From NCBI GenBank assembly GCA_964057225.1, contig OZ059900.1, positions 9,496,501 through 9,560,500 of the forward strand: a stretch of DNA of 64,000 bases, in the 5' to 3' direction. Positions 56,401 through 64,000 of the stretch are shown in pieces. Origin of the DNA: Auanema rhodensis. Its lineage: Eukaryota; Nematoda; Chromadorea; Rhabditida; Rhabditidae. The position numbers and the translations under genes are program-made. Within the stretch, counting starts at the first letter, position 1; each line of letters opens with the position of its first letter. A model generated the notes under the pieces. It was not told the origin of the DNA, did not search any database, and saw nothing but the letters and a program-made list of their open reading frames with translations.

Positions 56401-59400
56401 TTGACGGAGCCTTGGTTGATGGAGCCTTTGTCGACTTCATGGTAGTACTCATGTTAGGATCTTTAGTTGACTTCGGCGTTGACGGAGCCTTGGTTGATGG
56501 AGCCTTTGTCGACTTCATGGTAGTACTCATGTTAGGATCTTTAGTTGACTTCGGCGTTGACGGAGCCTTGGTTGATGGAGCCTTTGTCGACTTCATGGTA
56601 GTACTCATGTTAGGATCTTTAGTTGACTTCGGCGTTGACGGAGCCTTGGTTGATGGAGCCTTTGTCGACTTCATGGTAGTACTCATGTTAGGATCTTTAG
56701 TAGACTTCGGCGTTGACGGAGCCTTGGTTGATGCAGCCTTTGTAGACTTCATGGTAGTACTCATGTTAGGATCTTTAGTAGACTTCGGCGTTGACGGAGC
56801 CTTGGTTGATGCAGCCTTCGTAGACTTCATGGTAGTACTCATGTTAGGATCTTTAGTTGACTTCGGCGTTGACGGAGCCTTGGTTGATGAAGCCTTTGTC
56901 GACTTCATGGTAGTACTCATGGTAGGATCTTTAGTTGACTTCGGCGTTGACGGAGCCTTTGTTGATGCAGCCTTTGTAGACTTCATGGTAGTACTCATGG
57001 TAGGATCTTTAGTTGACTTCGGCGTTGACGGAGCCTTTGTTGATGCAGCCTTTGTAGACTTCATGGTAGTACTCATGGTAGGATCTTTAGTTGACTTCGG
57101 CGTTGACGGAGCCTTGGTTGATGGAGCCTTTGTCGACTTCATGGTAGTACTCATGTTAGGATCTTTAGTTGACTTCGGCGTTGACGGAGCCTTGGTTGAT
57201 GCAGCCTTTGTAGACTTCATGGTAGTACTCATGGTAGGATCTTTAGTAGACTTCGGCGTTGACGGAGCCTTGGTTGATGGAGCCTTTGTCGACTTCATGG
57301 TAGTACTCATGTTAGGATCTTTAGTTGACTTCGGCGTTGACGGAGCCTTGGTTGATGCAGCCTTTGTAGACTTCATTGTAGTACTCATGTTAGGATCTTT
57401 AGTTGACTTCGGCGTTGACGGAGCCTTGGTTGATGGAGCCTTTGTCGACTTCATGGTAGTACTCATGTTAGGATCTTTAGTAGACTTCGGCGTTGACGGA
57501 GCCTTGGTTGATGGAGCCTTTGTCGACTTCATGGTAGTACTCATGTTAGGATCTTTAGTAGACTTCGGCGTTGACGGAGCCTTGGTTGATGGAGCCTTTG
57601 TCGACTTCATGGTAGTACTCATGTTAGGATCTTTAGTAGACTTCGGCGTTGACGGAGCCTTGGTTGATGGAGCCTTTGTCGACTTCATGGTAGTACTCAT
57701 GTTAGGATCTTTAGTAGACTTCGGCGTTGACGGAGCCTTGGTTGATGGAGCCTTTGTCGACTTCATGGTAGTACTCATGTTAGGATCTTTAGTAGACTTC
57801 GGCGTTGACGGAGCCTTGGTTGATGGAGCCTTTGTAGACTTCATGGTAGTACTCATGTTAGGATCTTTAGTAGACTTCGGCGTTGACGGAGCCTTGGTTG
57901 ATGCAGCCTTTGTCGACTTCATGGTAGTACTCATGTTAGGATCTTTAGTTGACTTCGGCGTTGACGGAGCCTTGGTTGATGGAGCCTTTGTCGACTTCAT
58001 GGTAGTACTCATGGTAGGATCTTTAGTTGACTTCGGCGTTGACGGAGCCTTGGTTGATGGAGCCTTTGTCGACTTCATGGTAGTACTCATGTTAGGATCT
58101 TTAGTTGACTTCGGCGTTGACGGAGCCTTGGTTGATGGAGCCTTTGTCGACTTCATGGTAGTACTCATGTTAGGATCTTTAGTTGACTTCGGCGTTGACG
58201 GAGCCTTGGTTGATGGAGCCTTTGTCGACTTCATGGTAGTACTCATGTTAGGATCTTTAGTTGACTTCGGCGTTGACGGAGCCTTGGTTGATGGAGCCTT
58301 TGTCGACTTCATGGTAGTACTCATGTTAGGATCTTTAGTTGACTTCGGCGTTGACGGAGCCTTGGTTGATGGAGCCTTTGTCGACTTCATGGTAGTACTC
58401 ATGTTAGGATCTTTAGTAGACTTCGGCGTTGACGGAGCCTTGGTTGATGCAGCCTTTGTAGACTTCATGGTAGTACTCATGTTAGGATCTTTAGTTGACT
58501 TCGGCGTTGACGGAGCCTTGGTTGATGGAGCCTTTGTCGACTTCATGGTAGTACTCATGTTAGGATCTTTAGTTGACTTCGGCGTTGACGGAGCCTTGGT
58601 TGATGGAGCCTTTGTCGACTTCATGGTAGTACTCATGTTAGGATCTTTAGTTGACTTCGGCGTTGACGGAGCCTTGGTTGATGGAGCCTTTGTAGACTTC
58701 ATGGTAGTACTCATGTTAGGATCTTTAGTTGACTTCGGCGTTGACGGAGCCTTGGTTGATGGAGCCTTTGTCGACTTCATGGTAGTACTCATGTTAGGAT
58801 CTTTAGTAGACTTCGGCGTTGACGGAGCCTTGGTTGATGCAGCCTTTGTAGACTTCATGGTAGTACTCATGTTAGGATCTTTAGTTGACTTCGGCGTTGA
58901 CGGAGCCTTGGTTGATGCAGCCTTTGTAGACTTCATGGTAGTACTCATGTTAGGATCTTTAGTTGACTTCGGCGTTGACGGAGCCTTGGTTGATGCAGCC
59001 TTTGTCGACTTCATGGTAGTACTCATGGTAGGATCTTTAGTTGACTTCGGCGTTGACGGAGCCTTGGTTGATGCAGCCTTTGTAGACTTCATGGTAGTAC
59101 TCATGTTCGGATCTTTAGTAGACTTCGGCGTTGACGGAGCCTTGGTTGATGGAGCCTTTGTCGACTTCATGGTAGTACTCATGGTAGGATCTTTAGTTGA
59201 CTTCGGCGTTGACGGAGCCTTGGTTGATGCAGCCTTTGTAGACTTCATGGTAGTACTCATGTTCGGATCTTTAGTAGACTTCGGCGTTGACGGAGCCTTG
59301 GTTGATGAAGCCTTTGTCGACTTCATGGTAGTACTCATGTTCGGATCTTTAGTAGACTTCGGCGTTGACGGAGCCTTGGTTGATGGAGCCTTTGTCGACT

Positions 59401-62400
59401 TCATGGTAGTACTCATGGTAGGATCTTTAGTTGACTTCGGCGTTGACGGAGCCTTGGTTGATGCAGCCTTTGTAGACTTCATGGTAGTACTCATGGTAGG
59501 ATCTTTAGTTGACTTCGGCGTTGACGGAGCCTTGGTTGATGGAGCCTTTGTTGACTTCATGGTAGTACTCATGGTAGGATCTTTAGTTGACTTCGGCGTT
59601 GACGGAGCCTTGGTTGATGGAGCCTTTGTTGACTTCATGGTAGTACTCATGGTAGGATCTTTAGTTGACTTCGGCGTTGACGGAGCCTTGGTTGATGGAG
59701 CCTTTGTCGACTTCATGGTAGTACTCATGTTAGGATCTTTAGTTGACTTCGGCGTTGACGGAGCCTTGGTTGATGGAGCCTTTGTCGACTTCATGGTAGT
59801 ACTCATGGTAGGATCTTTAGTTGACTTCGGCGTTGACGGAGCCTTGGTTGATGGAGCCTTTGTCGACTTCATGGTAGTACTCATGGTAGGATCTTTAGTT
59901 GACTTCGGCGTTGACGGAGCCTTGGTTGATGGAGCCTTTGTCGACTTCATGGTAGTACTCATGTTAGGATCTTTAGTTGACTTCGGCGTTGACGGAGCCT
60001 TGGTTGATGGAGCCTCTGTCGACTTCATGGTAGTACTCATGGTAGGATCTTTAGTTGACTTCGGCGTTGACGGAGCCTTGGTTGATGGAGCCTCTGTCGA
60101 CTTCATGGTAGTACTCATGGTAGGATCTTTAGTTGACTTCGGCGTTGACGGAGCCTTGGTTGATGGAGCCTTTGTCGACTTCATGGTAGTACTCATGTTA
60201 GGATCTTTCGTTGACTTCGGCGTTGACGGAGCCTTGGTTGATGGAGCCTTTGTCGACTTCATGGTAGTACTCATGTTAGGATCTTTAGTAGACTTTGGCG
60301 TTGACGGAGCCTTGGTTGATGCAGCCTTTGTAGACTTCATGGTAGTACTCATGTTCGGATCTTTAGTAGACTTCGGCGTTGACGGAGCCTTGGTTGATGC
60401 AGCCTTTGTAGACTTCATGGTAGTACTCATGTTAGGATCTTTAGTAGACTTTGGCGTTGACGGAGCCTTGGTTGATGGAGCCTTTGTCGACTTCATGGTA
60501 GTACTCATGTTAGGATCTTTAGTTGACTTCGGCGTTGACGGAGCCTTGGTTGATGGAGCCTTTGTAGACTTCTTGGTAGTACTCATGTTAGGATCTTTAG
60601 TAGACTTCGGCGTTGACGGAGCCTTGGTTGATGGAGCCTTTGTCGACTTCATGGTAGTACTCATGGTAGGATCTTTAGTTGACTTCGGCGTTGACGGAGC
60701 CTTGGTTGATGCAGCCTTTGTAGACTTCATTGTAGTACTCATGGTAGGATCTTTAGTTGACTTCGGCGTTGACGGAGCCTTGGTTGATGCAGCCTTTGTA
60801 GACTTCATGGTAGTACTCATGGTAGGATCTTTAGTTGACTTCGGCGTTGACGGAGCCTTGGTTGATGGAGCCTTTGTTGACTTCATGGTAGTACTCATGG
60901 TAGGATCTTTAGTTGACTTCGGCGTTGACGGAGCCTTGGTTGATGGAGCCTTTGTTGACTTCATGGTAGTACTCATGGTAGGATCTTTAGTTGACTTCGG
61001 CGTTGACGGAGCCTTGGTTGATGGAGCCTTTGTCGACTTCATGGTAGTACTCATGTTAGGATCTTTAGTTGACTTCGGCGTTGACGGAGCCTTGGTTGAT
61101 GCAGCCTTTGTAGACTTCATTGTAGTACTCATGTTAGGATCTTTAGTTGACTTCGGCGTTGACGGAGCCTTGGTTGATGGAGCCTTTGTCGACTTCATGG
61201 TAGTACTCATGTTAGGATCTTTAGTAGACTTCGGCGTTGACGGAGCCTTGGTTGATGGAGCCTTTGTCGACTTCATGGTAGTACTCATGTTAGGATCTTT
61301 AGTAGACTTCGGCGTTGACGGAGCCTTGGTTGATGGAGCCTTTGTCGACTTCATGGTAGTACTCATGTTAGGATCTTTAGTAGACTTCGGCGTTGACGGA
61401 GCCTTGGTTGATGGAGCCTTTGTCGACTTCATGGTAGTACTCATGTTAGGATCTTTAGTAGACTTCGGCGTTGACGGAGCCTTGGTTGATGGAGCCTTTG
61501 TCGACTTCATGGTAGTACTCATGTTAGGATCTTTAGTAGACTTCGGCGTTGACGGAGCCTTGGTTGATGGAGCCTTTGTAGACTTCATGGTAGTACTCAT
61601 GTTAGGATCTTTAGTAGACTTCGGCGTTGACGGAGCCTTGGTTGATGCAGCCTTTGTCGACTTCATGGTAGTACTCATGTTAGGATCTTTAGTTGACTTC
61701 GGCGTTGACGGAGCCTTGGTTGATGGAGCCTTTGTCGACTTCATGGTAGTACTCATGGTAGGATCTTTAGTTGACTTCGGCGTTGACGGAGCCTTGGTTG
61801 ATGGAGCCTTTGTCGACTTCATGGTAGTACTCATGTTAGGATCTTTAGTTGACTTCGGCGTTGACGGAGCCTTGGTTGATGGAGCCTTTGTCGACTTCAT
61901 GGTAGTACTCATGTTAGGATCTTTAGTTGACTTCGGCGTTGACGGAGCCTTGGTTGATGGAGCCTTTGTCGACTTCATGGTAGTACTCATGTTAGGATCT
62001 TTAGTTGACTTCGGCGTTGACGGAGCCTTGGTTGATGGAGCCTTTGTCGACTTCATGGTAGTACTCATGTTAGGATCTTTAGTTGACTTCGGCGTTGACG
62101 GAGCCTTGGTTGATGGAGCCTTTGTCGACTTCATGGTAGTACTCATGTTAGGATCTTTAGTAGACTTCGGCGTTGACGGAGCCTTGGTTGATGCAGCCTT
62201 TGTAGACTTCATGGTAGTACTCATGTTAGGATCTTTAGTTGACTTCGGCGTTGACGGAGCCTTGGTTGATGGAGCCTTTGTCGACTTCATGGTAGTACTC
62301 ATGTTAGGATCTTTAGTTGACTTCGGCGTTGACGGAGCCTTGGTTGATGGAGCCTTTGTCGACTTCATGGTAGTACTCATGTTAGGATCTTTAGTTGACT

Positions 62401-64000
62401 TCGGCGTTGACGGAGCCTTGGTTGATGGAGCCTTTGTAGACTTCATGGTAGTACTCATGTTAGGATCTTTAGTTGACTTCGGCGTTGACGGAGCCTTGGT
62501 TGATGGAGCCTTTGTCGACTTCATGGTAGTACTCATGTTAGGATCTTTAGTAGACTTCGGCGTTGACGGAGCCTTGGTTGATGCAGCCTTTGTAGACTTC
62601 ATGGTAGTACTCATGTTAGGATCTTTAGTTGACTTCGGCGTTGACGGAGCCTTGGTTGATGCAGCCTTTGTAGACTTCATGGTAGTACTCATGTTAGGAT
62701 CTTTAGTTGACTTCGGCGTTGACGGAGCCTTGGTTGATGCAGCCTTTGTCGACTTCATGGTAGTACTCATGGTAGGATCTTTAGTTGACTTCGGCGTTGA
62801 CGGAGCCTTGGTTGATGCAGCCTTTGTAGACTTCATGGTAGTACTCATGTTCGGATCTTTAGTAGACTTCGGCGTTGACGGAGCCTTGGTTGATGGAGCC
62901 TTTGTCGACTTCATGGTAGTACTCATGGTAGGATCTTTAGTTGACTTCGGCGTTGACGGAGCCTTGGTTGATGCAGCCTTTGTAGACTTCATGGTAGTAC
63001 TCATGTTAGGATCTTTAGTAGACTTCGGCGTTGACGGAGCCTTGGTTGATGGAGCCTTTGTCGACTTCATGGTAGTACTCATGGTAGGATCTTTAGTTGA
63101 CTTCGGCGTTGACGGAGCCTTGGTTGATGCAGCCTTTGTAGACTTCATGGTAGTACTCATGTTCGGATCTTTAGTAGACTTCGGCGTTGACGGAGCCTTG
63201 GTTGATGCAGCCTTTGTAGACTTCATGGTAGTACTCATGTTAGGATCTTTAGTAGACTTTGGCGTTGACGGAGCCTTGGTTGATGGAGCCTTTGTCGACT
63301 TCATGGTAGTACTCATGGTAGGATCTTTAGTTGACTTCGGCGTTGACGGAGCCTTGGTTGATGGAGCCTTTGTCGACTTCATGGTAGTACTCATGTTAGG
63401 ATCTTTAGTTGACTTCGGCGTTGACGGAGCCTTGGTTGATGCAGCCTTTGTCGACTTCATGGTAGTACTCATGGTAGGATCTTTAGTTGACTTCGGCGTT
63501 GACGGAGCCTTGGTTGATGGAGCCTTTGTCGACTTCATGGTAGTACTCATGTTAGGATCTTTAGTTGACTTCGGCGTTGACGGAGCCTTGGTTGATGCAG
63601 CCTTTGTCGACTTCATGGTAGTACTCATGGTAGGATCTTTAGTTGACTTCGGCGTTGACGGAGCCTTGGTTGATGGAGCCTTTGTCGACTTCATGGTAGT
63701 ACTCATGGTAGGATCTTTAGTTGACTTCGGCGTTGACGGAGCCTTGGTTGATGCAGCCTTTGTAGACTTCATTGTAGTACTCATGTTAGGATCTTTAGTT
63801 GACTTCGGCGTTGACGGAGCCTTGGTTGATGCAGCCTTTGTAGACTTCATGGTAGTACTCATGTTAGGATCTTTAGTTGACTTCGGCGTTGACGGAGCCT
63901 TGGTTGATGGAGCCTTTGTCGACTTCATGGTAGTACTCATGTTAGGATCTTTAGTTGACTTCGGCGTTGACGGAGCCTTGGTTGATGCAGCCTTTGTAGA
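53476..64000 (-). CDS. Giant Ser/Thr/Lys/Pro-rich tandem-repeat protein, mucin-like, N-terminus outside window
   Basis: The frame is open without interruption from the right edge down to 53628. It encodes about 131 units of 26 residues (78 bp), consensus MSTTMKSTKAPSTKAPSTPK plus STKDPN. Ser and Thr make up about 42% and Lys about 19% of each unit, so it would be a heavily O-glycosylated, basic, extended protein; secretion or surface location is likely but the N-terminus is not seen. Units at the C-terminal end (about 53700-56270) are older and varied (KKYTKTPSTKTSPTKK types), while the others are nearly uniform with A/P and N/T alternatives. Unspliced, the frame stops at 53624. However, GTAAGT overlaps that stop, and a 58-base intron with acceptor TTTTATAG joins it in phase to a final exon 53569-53476 (ending VICVSEYY), followed by AATAAA 43 bases later. 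I prefer the spliced end. Family unknown. Confidence 0.85.
53700..64000 (-). repeat. 78-bp minisatellite (coding), about 131 copies, with higher-order structure
   Basis: The 78-base period is exact throughout, with no indels that break frame. Diagnostic variants (for example TTCATTGTAGTACTC at 57372 and 61116, and CATGTTCGG at 59102 and 62846) recur 3744 bases apart, which is 48 units. This shows that a block of about 2 kb was duplicated whole (about 57280-59250 and 61020-62990). Confidence 0.93.

Noticed and set aside
53624..64000. CRISPR-like array
   Set aside because: The direct repeats have no unique spacers; the 78-bp units are contiguous and protein-coding.

Overview
The window looks like nuclear DNA of a nematode. 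It is AT-rich. The genes have many short introns (mostly 40-60 bases, with a few long ones). Acceptors of the TTTTCAG kind sit a few bases before start codons, as expected for spliced-leader trans-splicing. The proteins are metazoan orthologs, and there are eukaryotic 5S rRNA and U2 snRNA genes. The mobile element is a BEL/Pao retroelement with an envelope-like part, a kind known from nematodes such as Ascaris and Caenorhabditis. I cannot name the genus. All gene models below were joined by hand from splice sites and reading phase.

Layout. 423-2351 (-): N-terminal 458 codons of HID1. 2352-11629: about 9 kb with no gene seen. 11630-13805 (+): a divergent Rab GTPase. 16668-18729 (+): a small four-EF-hand protein with an acylation-type N-terminus. 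19823-23165 (-): an FEV/ETS-5-type ETS factor. 25812-29119 (+): PANK4-type 4'-phosphopantetheine phosphatase, 21 exons. 30344-31298 (-): a secreted cysteine-rich protein. 32348-34789 (+): an ABCD4-type ABC transporter, 15 exons, divergent from the secreted protein across a spacer rich in GATA sites.

The right half is different. 35231-38898 is a 3.7 kb fold-back element with two nearly identical arms of about 1.39 kb; each arm holds two tRNA-like modules, and the loop holds a 171-bp tandem array. 39190-44100 is a decayed linked 5S rRNA / U2 snRNA array with two complete 5S genes, one full U2 gene, several fragments, a solo LTR inside one 5S gene, and a coiled-coil coding gene lodged in one unit. 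44101-53009 is a full-length BEL/Pao element: identical 302-bp LTRs, a 5-bp target duplication, and one uninterrupted gag-pol-env frame of 2637 codons. From 53476 to the right edge runs a minus-strand gene made of about 131 units of 26 residues (78 bp), Ser/Thr/Lys/Pro-rich and mucin-like; its N-terminus lies outside the window.

The left genes are ordinary housekeeping or developmental genes: secretory traffic (HID1, Rab), calcium sensing, neuronal transcription, and coenzyme handling (PANK4, ABCD4). The right half is a repeat- and element-rich region where most of the unusual observations lie.
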